Below are positions 52,288 to 61,366 of a stretch of DNA of 64,000 bases, in pieces (the stretch's first letter is position 1; every line of letters begins with the position of its first letter). A program made the translations under genes and the position numbers. Source of the stretch: Clostridium beijerinckii HUN142 (GTDB taxonomy: Bacteria; Bacillota; Clostridia; Clostridiales; Clostridiaceae); assembly GCF_000621745.1 (NCBI RefSeq), contig NZ_KK211335.1, positions 561,585-625,584 of the forward strand, in the 5' to 3' direction. A model generated the notes under the pieces. That model saw only the letters and a list, made by a program, of their open reading frames with translations, was not told where the DNA came from and ran no database searches.

Positions 52288-53862
52288 ATGAAGCTAAAAG
52301 GTAAAATAATATCTCTTGTAATAGCTATCCTTGTAATTTCAATTGGAAGTATAACAATACTTTCTTTTATTGAAATGAAAAAGTTATTAAGAGATCAAAT
52401 AGATAAAAATATGTTGAATATAGCGGATTCATTTGCATCAACCTATGAAGTTAAAGAATATTTGAAAGGAAATAAGGCAATTCCGATTGATCTGTTAAAT
52501 AGTGAGATAGAGAAGGCCCGTATAAAGACAAATGTAGAGTTTATCGTAATTATGGATATGAATGGCATAAGATATTCTCACCCAGATAAAAGTAAAATAG
52601 GAGAAAGATTTGCTGGTGGAGATGAAGATAGGGTATTAAGCACAGGAGAGCAGTATATATCAACAGGAAGTGGTACACTTGGTATTTCTGTAAGAGCATT
52701 TGCACCTATTTATGATGATAGTAATAAGCAGATAGGTGCAGTTGCTGTTGGTATGTTGTATAATAAATTTGATAACGAAGTCTATACGAAAATGTATAAA
52801 TTTATTCCTATAATATTAATGGGATTAATATTGGGTATATCGGGAGCTATAGCTCTTTCTTATAATATAAAGAAGTCAATATTTGGACTTGAACCAGAAG
52901 AAATAGCCTTGGCGTTAAAGCAAAAAGAAACTGTAATTGAAAATATAAAGGAAGGTATAATAGCTTTAGATAATAATGGATGCATAACGCTATTTAACGG
53001 GCAAGCTAGTAAAGTTTTACATTTGAAAGAAAATGATATAGGGAAGCCGATTACTGATTTTACCTACGAAAGTATGGCTCTAAAAGTTTTAAACAGCGGG
53101 AAATCTATGACTAATATTGAGATAAAAGTGCGCCCTGGAGTAAACGTTATGTGTAAATACAGTATTATAAGAGGATTTAAAAAACAAATTCTTGGATTAG
53201 TTGTAACATTTGAAGATTTGAGTGAAGTTAGAAAAATGGCTGAGGAGTTAACTGGTATAAAGAAAATGGCATGGTCACTTAGAGCACAAAATCATGAATT
53301 TATGAATAAACTTCATACAATCTCAGGACTTATACAACTCGAAGAATATGATGAAGTAATTAAGTTTGTTAATGTCATAGTGGAAAGTAAAAAGAATATA
53401 ACTACTATAATATCTGATAAAATAAAAAATGTATCTTTGGCAGCGTTAATACTATCTAAATATAGTAAGTGTGAAGAAGCTAGAATCAATTTGATAATAG
53501 ATGATAACTCAAGAGTAATTAAATTACCACAATATATGACATCAGAAGAGTTAGGATCTGTTGTAGGAAATCTAATAGAAAATTCTATTGATGCAGTTAA
53601 AAATGATGGGGCTGGTGAAATATATATGAAAATCTTTGAGGAAGATGATCAAATGAAAATTATGGTAAAGGATAATGGCTGTGGGATACCAGAGAATATC
53701 AGAAATTCTATTTACAACATTGGAATCACAAGTAAAGAAGGGGAACGAGGATTTGGAATGTATATAGTGAAAAAGATCATTGATGAAGCTAAAGGAGCTA
53801 TTAAATTTAAAGTTGATGATGGTACTGAATGGGAGATATCTATACCTATGAGGAGGAGTTGA
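52288..53862 (+). CDS. CitA/DcuS/MalK-type sensor histidine kinase
   Basis: A 524-residue membrane kinase for di- or tricarboxylates. Membrane spans near 8-28 and 172-195 enclose an extracellular PDC/CACHE-type sensor with SHPDKSKIGERFAGGDEDRVL and STGSGTLGISVRAFAPIYD, as in the CitA/DcuS group. A PAS domain lies at about 210-320. The phosphoacceptor histidine is in LRAQNHEFMNKLHTISGLI (Spo0B-like helix), and the ATPase domain has NLIENSIDAVKND and GERGFGMYIVKKI. It pairs with the regulator 4 bases downstream. Likely inducer: malate or a related acid. Confidence 0.9.
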   Translation: MKLKGKIISLVIAILVISIGSITILSFIEMKKLLRDQIDKNMLNIADSFASTYEVKEYLKGNKAIPIDLLNSEIEKARIKTNVEFIVIMDMNGIRYSHPDKSKIGERFAGGDEDRVLSTGEQYISTGSGTLGISVRAFAPIYDDSNKQIGAVAVGMLYNKFDNEVYTKMYKFIPIILMGLILGISGAIALSYNIKKSIFGLEPEEIALALKQKETVIENIKEGIIALDNNGCITLFNGQASKVLHLKENDIGKPITDFTYESMALKVLNSGKSMTNIEIKVRPGVNVMCKYSIIRGFKKQILGLVVTFEDLSEVRKMAEELTGIKKMAWSLRAQNHEFMNKLHTISGLIQLEEYDEVIKFVNVIVESKKNITTIISDKIKNVSLAALILSKYSKCEEARINLIIDDNSRVIKLPQYMTSEELGSVVGNLIENSIDAVKNDGAGEIYMKIFEEDDQMKIMVKDNGCGIPENIRNSIYNIGITSKEGERGFGMYIVKKIIDEAKGAIKFKVDDGTEWEISIPMRRS

Positions 53863-53866
53863 ATAT

Positions 53867-54562
53867 ATGATTAAAACTATGATTGTTGAAGATGATCCGA
53901 TGGTAAGACAAATTAATTCTAAGTTTTTGAAAAAAATAGAGGGATTTTCACTGGAAAAAGCAGTTGCAAACCTTTCTGAAGCAAAAGAATTTTTGATGCA
54001 GAATCAGGTGGATTTAATTTTATTAGATATTTTTCTTCCTAATGAAAATGGCATAGATTTGCTAAAGTGGTTAAGACAAAATGAAATATTATCTGATGTT
54101 ATATTAATTACTGCTGATAAGAGTGTAGAAAGAGTGAAGGATGCTTTTAGATATGGTGTTGTAGACTATTTGATAAAACCCTTTACATTTGAAAGGTTTA
54201 ACGAATCTCTCAATATTTTTAAAGAAAGATTAAATAGTTTTGAAAATAATCAGACTATGGAACAAAGCGATCTGGATAAGTTTATTTTAAGTAATAAAAA
54301 TAAAAAAACAAATGGTAGTGAAATAAAATCAAATCTAGAAAAGGGTTTGAATAAGTATACATATAATTCTATAGCAAATGAGCTTAATAATATTGAAGAA
54401 GAATATTTTACTACTGAGGACTTGTCAGAAAAGCTAGGTATTGCAAAAGTAACTGTAAGGAAATACCTTGATTATATGAGCAAACAAGGTGAACTAGAGA
54501 AAATTATAGAGTACGGAAAGATTGGAAGACCATTATATAAGTATAAAATAAAAGGTCTATGA
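53867..54562 (+). CDS. CitB/DcuR/MalR-type response regulator
   Basis: A 231-residue regulator: receiver at 1-120 (MIVEDDPMVRQ, phosphoacceptor in LILLDIFLPNENGIDLL, lysine in YLIKPFTFERF) and a C-terminal helix-turn-helix (FTTEDLSEKLGIAKVTVRKYLDYM). It starts at ATG 53867 behind AGGAGG, directly after the kinase gene. Expected to activate the malic enzyme and carrier genes upstream of the pair; no binding repeat was recognised. Confidence 0.88.
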   Translation: MIKTMIVEDDPMVRQINSKFLKKIEGFSLEKAVANLSEAKEFLMQNQVDLILLDIFLPNENGIDLLKWLRQNEILSDVILITADKSVERVKDAFRYGVVDYLIKPFTFERFNESLNIFKERLNSFENNQTMEQSDLDKFILSNKNKKTNGSEIKSNLEKGLNKYTYNSIANELNNIEEEYFTTEDLSEKLGIAKVTVRKYLDYMSKQGELEKIIEYGKIGRPLYKYKIKGL

Positions 54563-54586
54563 TGATGTTACAGTTCATGAATTCAC

Positions 54587-54623
54587 GGATACTCTAAAAA
54601 TTAGTAATAGAGTATCCTTTTTA
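54587..54623 (+). terminator. Rho-independent terminator after the two-component operon
   Basis: GGATACTCT at 54587-54595 pairs with AGAGTATCC at 54609-54617 around a 13-base A/T loop, followed by TTTTTAT. Confidence 0.75.
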
Positions 54624-54657
54624 TATTGAATTAAAAAAAGTTTTCTACTAGCTGCAT

Positions 54658-55425
54658 TTATTTCAGAAATTGTTTCGTTTTTCCCATCATGTATGCAACT
54701 TTAATCATTGATTTTTCATCTTTAGTCAGTTCTCTATTATACATTTTTTCAAATTGCTTTAATAAAGCTTCAGTATCAATTACTTCTTTGGGTTCTGTAG
54801 TTCTTTTTGCTGGTGAAGGAACGTAAGTTTCAGGCTTCATGTATTTGTTATAAATACGCTTAAAAATTTCAGAAGTATAGTAAGCATCATTAAGTGCATC
54901 ATGAAATTCACCATAAATTGGTATATTTAAAATCTCAACAGCATTTCTTAAACCAATTCTAGAATTTTTGGGTGCTTTAAGGTATTTTGAAGCATACTTC
55001 TGAATGTCAATATATTTTGAAATATATGAAGTAGATAGATTATAAAATCCCAAGTTTCTGTAGAGTTCCTTAATATCGCCAACGCCCCATACACAGAGTA
55101 GTACATCATCATCTCCAATGAATTCTAAAAAAGCTTTATGAACATTAATAAAGTTTTTGCAAGAAGAAACTTTATCGTAGGTTATTTTAGTTAAATTCTC
55201 AACATATGGATGAATGGTTTTATATAGAGTTGGTTTGACTAAGGAATTGAATGTAGACACTTCTTGAAAATTGTTATCTAGTTTTATAGCACCAATTTGA
55301 ATTATTTCAAAAGGAATAAGTGGTATGTTAGTATCATCATTAAATTTTGAAAAATTAATATTATTGCAATCTTCAGAGGCATTGCTTTTTTGGTTAAATT
55401 CTAAATCATATATTACATAATACAT
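54658..55425 (-). CDS. DEDDh-type 3'-5' exonuclease (KapD/ERI1-like)
   Basis: A DnaQ-fold nuclease of 255 residues: Exo I in YVIYDLEFNQKS (Asp/Glu pair), Exo II in the LCVWGVGDIKEL region, and Exo III in FHDALNDAYYTSEIF with the H-D-x4-D pattern. It lacks polymerase or helicase partners and resembles KapD-like Firmicutes exonucleases that trim RNA or DNA ends. The C-terminal 50 residues (TEPKEVIDTEALLKQFEKMY) form an extra helical tail. CAGGTGA precedes the ATG. Physiological substrate unknown. Confidence 0.82.
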   Translation of the reverse strand: MYYVIYDLEFNQKSNASEDCNNINFSKFNDDTNIPLIPFEIIQIGAIKLDNNFQEVSTFNSLVKPTLYKTIHPYVENLTKITYDKVSSCKNFINVHKAFLEFIGDDDVLLCVWGVGDIKELYRNLGFYNLSTSYISKYIDIQKYASKYLKAPKNSRIGLRNAVEILNIPIYGEFHDALNDAYYTSEIFKRIYNKYMKPETYVPSPAKRTTEPKEVIDTEALLKQFEKMYNRELTKDEKSMIKVAYMMGKTKQFLK

Positions 55426-55503
55426 ACTTTCACCTGCTTTTTGGTTAAGAATAAGAATACTATTTATATTATAGCCAATGAAGATGTGAATAATATAGGC
55501 ATA

Positions 55504-55533
55504 ATAAAAAAAGATTCAAAAATTTTTGAACCT
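55504..55533 (-). terminator. Rho-independent terminator of clpP
   Basis: On the minus strand GGTTCAAA and TTTGAATC form a stem around AATT, followed by seven T. It lies about 35 bases after the clpP stop. Confidence 0.65.
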
Positions 55534-55566
55534 TTTCAATATATTTATAATAGGAATTTATATTTA

Positions 55567-56145
55567 TCAAAGAATTTTATCTATTATTCCATAAAATAAA
55601 GCCTCTTGAGCAGACATAAAATAATCTCGTTCCATATCTCTTTCGATTTCCCCTATTGGCTTTTTGGTTTTTTCGCTATATATTTTATTTATTTTATTTT
55701 TTGTCTTTAGCAGCCATTCAGTATGAATCCTAATATCTGTAGCTTGACCTTGAAAACCTCCATGTACAGATGGCTGATGGATTAGAATCTCACTATTTGG
55801 AAGAGCATATCTTTTTCCAGGTGAGCCTGCTGCAAGTAAAAACGATCCCATACTTGCAGCTAATCCTAAACATATTGTTGATACGTCAGGCTTTATATAT
55901 TGCATTGTATCATATATTGCCATTCCGGCTGTAATAGAACCACCTGGGCTATTTATATAAAAGTGAATATCAGCATCTGGATTTTCTGATTCAAGAAATA
56001 GTAATTGTGAAGTAATTATACTTGCGGTAGAATCGCTTACTTGATCGCTTAGCATAATTATTCTTTCTTTTAGCAATCTAGAATAGATATCATAAGAACG
56101 TTCTCCTCGACTTGTTTGTTCAATAACCATTGGTACATAGCTCAT
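55567..56145 (-). CDS. clpP: ATP-dependent Clp protease proteolytic subunit
   Basis: A 192-residue serine protease that forms the two-ring Clp chamber. The triad is complete: Ser98 in GLAASMGSFLLAAG, His123 in LIHQPSVHGG and Asp174 in MERDYFMSA. N-terminal PMVIEQTSRGERSYDIYSRLL is the conserved axial-loop region. There is no clpX or tig neighbour, the arrangement of the housekeeping clpP, so this could be a second paralogue (inference). Good site AAGGAGTG before the ATG. It has its own terminator. Confidence 0.9.
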   Translation of the reverse strand: MSYVPMVIEQTSRGERSYDIYSRLLKERIIMLSDQVSDSTASIITSQLLFLESENPDADIHFYINSPGGSITAGMAIYDTMQYIKPDVSTICLGLAASMGSFLLAAGSPGKRYALPNSEILIHQPSVHGGFQGQATDIRIHTEWLLKTKNKINKIYSEKTKKPIGEIERDMERDYFMSAQEALFYGIIDKIL

Positions 56146-56181
56146 AAAGATTCACTCCTTAAAAAATATTTTAAATGAAGT

Positions 56182-56565
56182 CTAAGCAGCCATAGAAAGG
56201 TAAGTTGTAGAATTCTTTCTTGAATGTATTGTTGTTAAATTTATTTTGTTTTTCCTAAATTCCTTAGGAGGGATTCCATAAAGCTTTTTGAAAGCCTTAG
56301 TAAATGATTCCTGATTACTAAATTGATATTTTAGCGCTATATCTATAATCTTATTTTCTGTAGTTAATAGTTCATTTGCAGCTTCCTCTAATCTTTTTTT
56401 ACGAATATATTCAGCAACAGGTTCTCCAACCACTGAATGAAAAACCCTATGAAAGTGGTATTTGGATAAAAAGGCCTTATCTGCAAGTTCCTTTAGTTGT
56501 ATTTTCTTATTTAGATTATTTTCTATATATTCAATGGAATTTTTTATACAAGCTTCATAATTCAT
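56182..56565 (-). CDS. AraC-type DNA-binding protein, single domain
   Basis: A 127-residue protein consisting almost only of the AraC/XylS double helix-turn-helix (IQLKELADKAFLSKYHFHRVFHSVVGE, then IIDIALKYQFSNQESFTKAFKKLYGIPPKEFRK). Most relatives with this N-terminal arrangement (Rob type) continue into a GyrI-like effector domain of about 150 residues. Here the protein stops after 20 further residues, so it is either a natural MarA/SoxS-like short form or a 3'-truncated gene. GAGGTGA lies before the ATG. Its 36-base distance to clpP suggests possible co-transcription. Confidence 0.8.
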   Translation of the reverse strand: MNYEACIKNSIEYIENNLNKKIQLKELADKAFLSKYHFHRVFHSVVGEPVAEYIRKKRLEEAANELLTTENKIIDIALKYQFSNQESFTKAFKKLYGIPPKEFRKNKINLTTIHSRKNSTTYLSMAA

Positions 56566-56803
56566 GTAAGGCGCTCACCTCATTTAATCTTTTCCTATAT
56601 TATATAGCAACATTCTATTTAAATCCTGTCTTTTTTTGCTCATTAAATATTTAGGCAATGAGCAGAGAGATTTTATCTTCATTTTTAAATTATAGTTTTC
56701 AGTTGTTATCAAAAATTTAACTAATTAATAAGCTAGATATAGTAATAATAAAAGAATATAAAAAGTAATTATAACTATAGAAATGAATAAAGTGGAGAAA
56801 TAT

Positions 56804-58384
56804 ATGGGAAAGTCAAAAAAGGTTAATAGAATTGAAGGGAAAAACATCATACAAATAAATAAGAAAAAATGTATTGGATGTACGGCATGTGCTTTTACAT
56901 GTGCTCAAGAAACTAAGATGGCTATATTAAAAGAAGTTGATTCGGGAAAGAAAACTGTGGAAACCAAAAATGGAAGCTTTGAGGATACGGGATGCTTATA
57001 TTGTGGACAATGCACGCTTGCTTGTCCGACAGAAGCTATAGACGTAAGGAATGACTTAGAATTAGTAAAAGATGCTTTGAATAGCGGAAAGTATTTAGTT
57101 TTAACGGCATCTCCGGCAGTAAAAGCAACATTAGGAGAAGAATTTAATCTTCCAATTGGCACTTATGTTGGAGGGAAAATTGCTCCATCTGCAAAGAGAT
57201 TAGGATTTCAAAAAGTATTTAATACTGATTTTGGAAATGATATGACAGTTGTAGAGGAGAGCAGTGAATTTATTAAGAGGATTGCAAATAAAGAAAAACT
57301 TCCTATGTTCACATCCTTTTGTCCTTCTTTTATACGTTATGCTGAGATATTTCATCCAGAAATATTAGATAATATATCTACGTCGAAATCCCCTCAACAG
57401 ATGATGGGAGCGGGAATAAAAACATACTTTGCAGATGTCTATAATATTTTACCTACCAATATAGTTATTGTATCTGTACAGCCATGTAGTGCTAAAAAAT
57501 ATGAAGCTGAGAAAGAGGATATGGGGAGAGACGGTTATAAAGATATTGATATTGTTCTAACTGTGAGAGAATATGCAAATCTTTTAAAAGAGAAGGGAAT
57601 AGATATAACTGCTATACCAGACGAAAAACCTGATGATTTTATGGGGGAATATACTGGGGCAGCAGCACTTTTTGGTATGAGCCAAGGGGCAATGCAAGCG
57701 ATTTTTAGAACTGTAATGAGTTATTTAAAGAGTGATATATCTGAGGCTGAAAATATGACATTAAAACCAGTAGAAGGGTATAAGGAAATAGGAGAAGCGT
57801 TGGTTGCTTTAGGCAATAAAAATTGTAAAGTTGCAGTGATAAATGGTCTAAAAGAAATTGAAAAATTTTTAATCAGTAACAAATGGAAGGAATATTGTTT
57901 CATTGAAGTAGTAGCATGTAACGGCGGGTGCATAAATGGAGGAGGAACTCCTAGAATAAGTACAAAGTCTCAAATTAATGAAAATTTATGTATATCATGT
58001 GGTACTTGTATACAAAATTGCCCTGTTAATGCGATACAGTATAATATTAGAGGAAGGGCAGAGGTTAAAGAAGAAGAGTGTGTTGGATGTAAATTGTGTA
58101 ATAACGTCTGCAGAGCTAAAGCTGTGCAGATAAAATATTATAGTAAATCCTCAAATGAGTTGTTAGGAAAAGATTATAAAATATTGAGAGCAGACACCCT
58201 AAGAAATATTGATAAAAAATCAATAAAAAGAGTGTCTGATGAAAATGAAAATCTTGAAAATATGTATAAAAGCTATATAGGAGATCCTAATGGTATAAAA
58301 GCAGAATCTTTATTTCATACTAGTTACATTGATAAATCTAACGAATTTGGAAATAGTAATACAAAAAAAAGACGGAAACATTAG
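56804..58384 (+). CDS. [FeFe]-hydrogenase-like iron-sulfur protein with atypical H-cluster motifs
   Basis: N-terminal 2[4Fe-4S] ferredoxin domain (CIGCTACAFTC, CLYCGQCTLAC), hydrogenase large domain, and a C-terminal second 2[4Fe-4S] domain (CISCGTCIQNC, CVGCKLCNNVC). H-cluster ligands are present: Cys180 in TSFCPSF, Cys235 in VQPCSAKKYEAE, Cys379 and Cys383 in VVACNGGCINGGGTP (numbered from ATG 56783). But the proton-shuttle cysteine of the canonical TSCCP is Phe179, and the cluster-lining methionines of MPC and MAC are Gln and Val. Probably a sensory or slow, non-classical enzyme. Start at ATG 56804 is favoured by GTGGAG; ATG 56783 adds seven residues. Confidence 0.85.
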   Translation: MGKSKKVNRIEGKNIIQINKKKCIGCTACAFTCAQETKMAILKEVDSGKKTVETKNGSFEDTGCLYCGQCTLACPTEAIDVRNDLELVKDALNSGKYLVLTASPAVKATLGEEFNLPIGTYVGGKIAPSAKRLGFQKVFNTDFGNDMTVVEESSEFIKRIANKEKLPMFTSFCPSFIRYAEIFHPEILDNISTSKSPQQMMGAGIKTYFADVYNILPTNIVIVSVQPCSAKKYEAEKEDMGRDGYKDIDIVLTVREYANLLKEKGIDITAIPDEKPDDFMGEYTGAAALFGMSQGAMQAIFRTVMSYLKSDISEAENMTLKPVEGYKEIGEALVALGNKNCKVAVINGLKEIEKFLISNKWKEYCFIEVVACNGGCINGGGTPRISTKSQINENLCISCGTCIQNCPVNAIQYNIRGRAEVKEEECVGCKLCNNVCRAKAVQIKYYSKSSNELLGKDYKILRADTLRNIDKKSIKRVSDENENLENMYKSYIGDPNGIKAESLFHTSYIDKSNEFGNSNTKKRRKH

Positions 58385-58849
58385 TGGAAGTTGATAGAAC
58401 AAATGTCGAAAAATAAATAAGAAATGCCTTGAAGTATATGGCGTTTATTGTTGAAATATGTTAATATATAGGTATACAAAAGATATAAACCCTCTCCCAT
58501 TTATACCCACAGATAAGATAGAGTATTCTTAAATGAGTAATCTATCTTATTTTTTTATAATATTTTATTCTATAGATAAGCTTTCGTTAGAAAATATTTG
58601 ATGGATTTGTAAGCAGGTTTTTTTGAATGAATTTTAATTTTATAATATATATTGTGATTATTGAAGCGTGAATTGAGCTAACAATTAATATGTTGGAGTT
58701 GGCCAATGCTATAAATAATATAAAGATAATAGAATGGCAAAAGAAATATACAAAGTTAATGAAAGACACGTGTATAATTTATGGTATAATTTATTAATTC
58801 ATATTAGGGATAATTTTGTTATTATATGTTTTAGTAGGAGGAGATAACA
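58385..58849. other. intergenic region after the hydrogenase-like gene
   Basis: A 465-base A/T-rich gap with the terminator at 58514-58557 and then about 290 bases leading to the YdcF-type gene. A possible -10 TATAAT is at 58787-58792, but no good -35 is in place. No small ORF with a ribosome binding site is evident. Confidence 0.4.
58514..58557 (+). terminator. Rho-independent terminator
   Basis: ATAAGATAGAGTATTC... pairs with ...GTAATCTATCTTAT (stem about 10 base pairs plus a loop that extends it), followed by seven T. It ends about 130 bases after the hydrogenase-like gene. Confidence 0.7.
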
Positions 58850-59638
58850 ATGAATAGTGAAGAAATCCAATATTGTATTAATAAAATATCTGAATTTTTA
58901 GCAGTTAGAGATATTAGCGCATTAAATCCTAAGGAACTAGAAAGAAAATTTGGATTTAAAAAAGTTGATGTATTAGTCTTATTAGGTAATTCGATCCCTT
59001 ATACAGTACAGTGTGCTGTGAATGCATGGAAGAATAATATGTGTGATAAAATTTTAATTAGTGGTGGAATTGGACATTCTACTCAAATACTAAGGGATGA
59101 GGTAAGGAAAAACTCGAAATTTAATTTGATTAGGGTTGATGATAGATTAGAAGCTGATATATTCTTTGATATAATGACTAAAATTTATGGTGTTAGCGCA
59201 GAGAAAATTATTATAGAAAATAAATCTACGAATTGTGGAGATAATGCTAAAAAGACGATAGAATTATTATGCAAATTAAATATAGAATATAAATCTTTAA
59301 TTTTAATTCAAGATCCTACTATGCAACTTAGAACTTTTGCTTCATTTTCTAAGTATACATATAGTAACAATGTTAAGTTAATAAACTATGCGCCATTCAT
59401 TCCTAAGGTTGATATAAATTTAAAATTAAGTAATATTAGAATTAATGGAATTTGGGATGATAAAAGATACCTGGAACTTTTGATGGGAGAGATACCAAGA
59501 TTAAGAGATAACGAAAACGGGTATGGACCTAGTGGAAAGGGATTTATAGTCCATGTGGATATACCAAGAGAAATAGAAGAAGTATATAATAGTCTAAAGA
59601 CACTGATTAATAATGAAGATTTTTGTAGTAGATGTTGA
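58850..59638 (+). CDS. YdcF-family (DUF218) protein
   Basis: A 262-residue protein of the YdcF/SanA/ElyC fold: VDVLVLLGNSIPYTVQCAVNAWK, ILISGGIGHSTQILRDE and ENKSTNCGDNAKKTIELL follow the family's core strands. It has no signal peptide or membrane anchor, unlike the envelope ElyC branch, so it is the cytoplasmic YdcF type, whose E. coli member binds S-adenosylmethionine. GGAGGAG precedes the ATG. It lies 59 bases before rlmA, probably in the same transcript. Confidence 0.8.
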   Translation: MNSEEIQYCINKISEFLAVRDISALNPKELERKFGFKKVDVLVLLGNSIPYTVQCAVNAWKNNMCDKILISGGIGHSTQILRDEVRKNSKFNLIRVDDRLEADIFFDIMTKIYGVSAEKIIIENKSTNCGDNAKKTIELLCKLNIEYKSLILIQDPTMQLRTFASFSKYTYSNNVKLINYAPFIPKVDINLKLSNIRINGIWDDKRYLELLMGEIPRLRDNENGYGPSGKGFIVHVDIPREIEEVYNSLKTLINNEDFCSRC

Positions 59639-59697
59639 TTTTAGCAATTAAAACATAAAATATAGTACACAATGTATGGAAAGAGAGTTGTAAGTTT

Positions 59698-60558
59698 ATG
59701 AATAATAGTTTTAATGAAACCTTGTTACTTTGCCCTGTTTGTAAGGAGACATTAGTTAAGGATATTTCAAATAAGATATATAGATGCAGTAACAAACATA
59801 CATATGATATAGCAAAAGAAGGTTACGTAAACTTGTTAATCAGTAATCAGAAAAGAAGCAAGAATCCTGGTGATTCTAAGGAAATGGTCTTATCAAGAAT
59901 AGATTTTTTATCTAGAGGATATTATAAGAAATTATCTGATAAAATAAACGAAATGATAGTTGACAGGGTGGCAGGGGACAGTAGTGACAAATTAAATATT
60001 GTAGATCTAGGATGTGGAGAAGGATATTATTTAACTAACTTAAAAGATTATGTAAATAAGAGGAATATTGAAGCTAACTACTATGGATTAGATGTTTCTA
60101 AAGAAGCTGTAAAATATGCAAGTAAATTAAACAAAGATTGCGTTTGGGCGGTAGGAAATAATTTTAATATACCACTTGGAGATAAAACAGTGGATTGTAT
60201 TATTTCAGTATTTAGTCCTATAGATATTGACGAGTGTAATAGAATTTTAAAGGATAATGGAATATTTGTTAGAGTGTTACCTAGAACTAATCACTTAATA
60301 CAACTTAGAAATATTATTTATTCCGAAGTCCATTTGAATGATAAAGTTTATAAAGCAAGTGCAGAAGAAAATGATTATATAGAAGAAGCTAATGTAACTT
60401 TTGATATAACATTAAATAAAGAAGAATTATTGAGTTTATTAAAGATGACACCTCACTATTGGAAGTCTACACCAGAGAATAAAGAGAAGTTAGAAGATTA
60501 TCAATCTTTAGCTATAACTATAGATATGAGAATAGGCATATTTAAGAAGAAAATATAG
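59698..60558 (+). CDS. rlmA: 23S rRNA (guanine-N1)-methyltransferase RlmA family
   Basis: An N-terminal zinc site with Cys12, Cys15, Cys30 and His34 (LLCPVCKETL, YRCSNKHTYD) is followed by KEGYVNLLISNQ, as in RlmA. The SAM-binding Rossmann domain has IVDLGCGEGYYLTN and VSVFSPIDIDECNRILKDNG-like blocks. Related enzymes methylate guanine 745 or 748 of 23S rRNA; the Gram-positive type (RlmA-II) influences macrolide/tylosin response. Which guanine is modified here cannot be read from sequence. Confidence 0.85.
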   Translation: MNNSFNETLLLCPVCKETLVKDISNKIYRCSNKHTYDIAKEGYVNLLISNQKRSKNPGDSKEMVLSRIDFLSRGYYKKLSDKINEMIVDRVAGDSSDKLNIVDLGCGEGYYLTNLKDYVNKRNIEANYYGLDVSKEAVKYASKLNKDCVWAVGNNFNIPLGDKTVDCIISVFSPIDIDECNRILKDNGIFVRVLPRTNHLIQLRNIIYSEVHLNDKVYKASAEENDYIEEANVTFDITLNKEELLSLLKMTPHYWKSTPENKEKLEDYQSLAITIDMRIGIFKKKI

Positions 60559-60642
60559 TTAAGTAAAACTTAATCCGAATTTAATACAAAGATTATGTAG
60601 GAAGAGTTTACTTCAGGATTTTTATAACTAACTTATTAAATT

Positions 60643-60664
60643 TATCCTTTTATGGGTAAGGATA
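60643..60664. promoter_or_regulatory. inverted repeat upstream of the agr region
   Basis: TATCCTT at 60643-60649 and AAGGATA at 60658-60664 form a short inverted repeat. It ends 24 bases before a TATAAT (60688-60693), the likely -10 of the agr transcript. It could be an operator near the -35 position. No other copy was noticed. Confidence 0.3.
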
Positions 60665-60799
60665 TAGAAACTGTGCAAAATAGGTATTATAATATATATT
60701 AATATGTATAATAATTTATTTAAAACTCATAATTATTAGTTTTATTAGGACACAATTATTATATAAAAATTGAAATAGTAATTTGATCGCGGAGGGAAT

Positions 60800-61366
60800 A
60801 TGCCAGAAACAGTACTACTTGCATTCTTTTTAGCAAAAATTAGAGGATACAAAATATGTCCATTATTTAAATCATGGACTATTTATCCTCTAATTGTATT
60901 TGAAATACTCACGTTTATTGGACAAGTTGCAACTTTTTCGGGCAATTATGTGCTTATAAGAACAATAGGGAGATTAACACCTATTTATTTAATTACATAT
61001 TTGTTGTTGATATTAAAATATGAATTATACATAAGTTCGATAATTGGGGCGTTTTTTATGATTTTAGGCGGCGCATTAAACGATATTGCAATAAAAGCTA
61101 ATTGTGGATTTATGCCAGTTTACCAATCATTATCACGCCTTACAGGACGTTCATTAGAGAATTTTCGAGGAATGAATGATATTCATATATTAGGAAATGC
61201 ACAAACTAAATTAAAGATATTAACTGACTTTATAGACTTAGGATACACTATTCTTAGCGTAGGTGATATATTTATAAGAGTATTTGTGTTTATAGTAATT
61301 TATAGTGCTTTAAAGAAAATTAATAATCAAGGGAGAAAAGAAAATGTTGAGATTAACAGTATTTGA
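60800..61366 (+). CDS. DUF5317-like membrane protein of the agr locus
   Basis: A 188-residue protein with five or so membrane segments (VLLAFFLAKIRGYK, YPLIVFEILTFIGQV, LITYLLLILKY, IIGAFFMILGGALND, DIFIRVFVFIVIYSALKK). The glycine- and asparagine-rich block GGALNDIAIKANCGFMPV, followed by NAQTKLKILTDFIDL, recalls DUF5317. CGGAGGGA precedes the ATG. Its end overlaps the next gene by 23 bases, so it belongs to the agr operon. Function unknown; a role in peptide export or sensing is inference. Confidence 0.7.
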   Translation: MPETVLLAFFLAKIRGYKICPLFKSWTIYPLIVFEILTFIGQVATFSGNYVLIRTIGRLTPIYLITYLLLILKYELYISSIIGAFFMILGGALNDIAIKANCGFMPVYQSLSRLTGRSLENFRGMNDIHILGNAQTKLKILTDFIDLGYTILSVGDIFIRVFVFIVIYSALKKINNQGRKENVEINSI

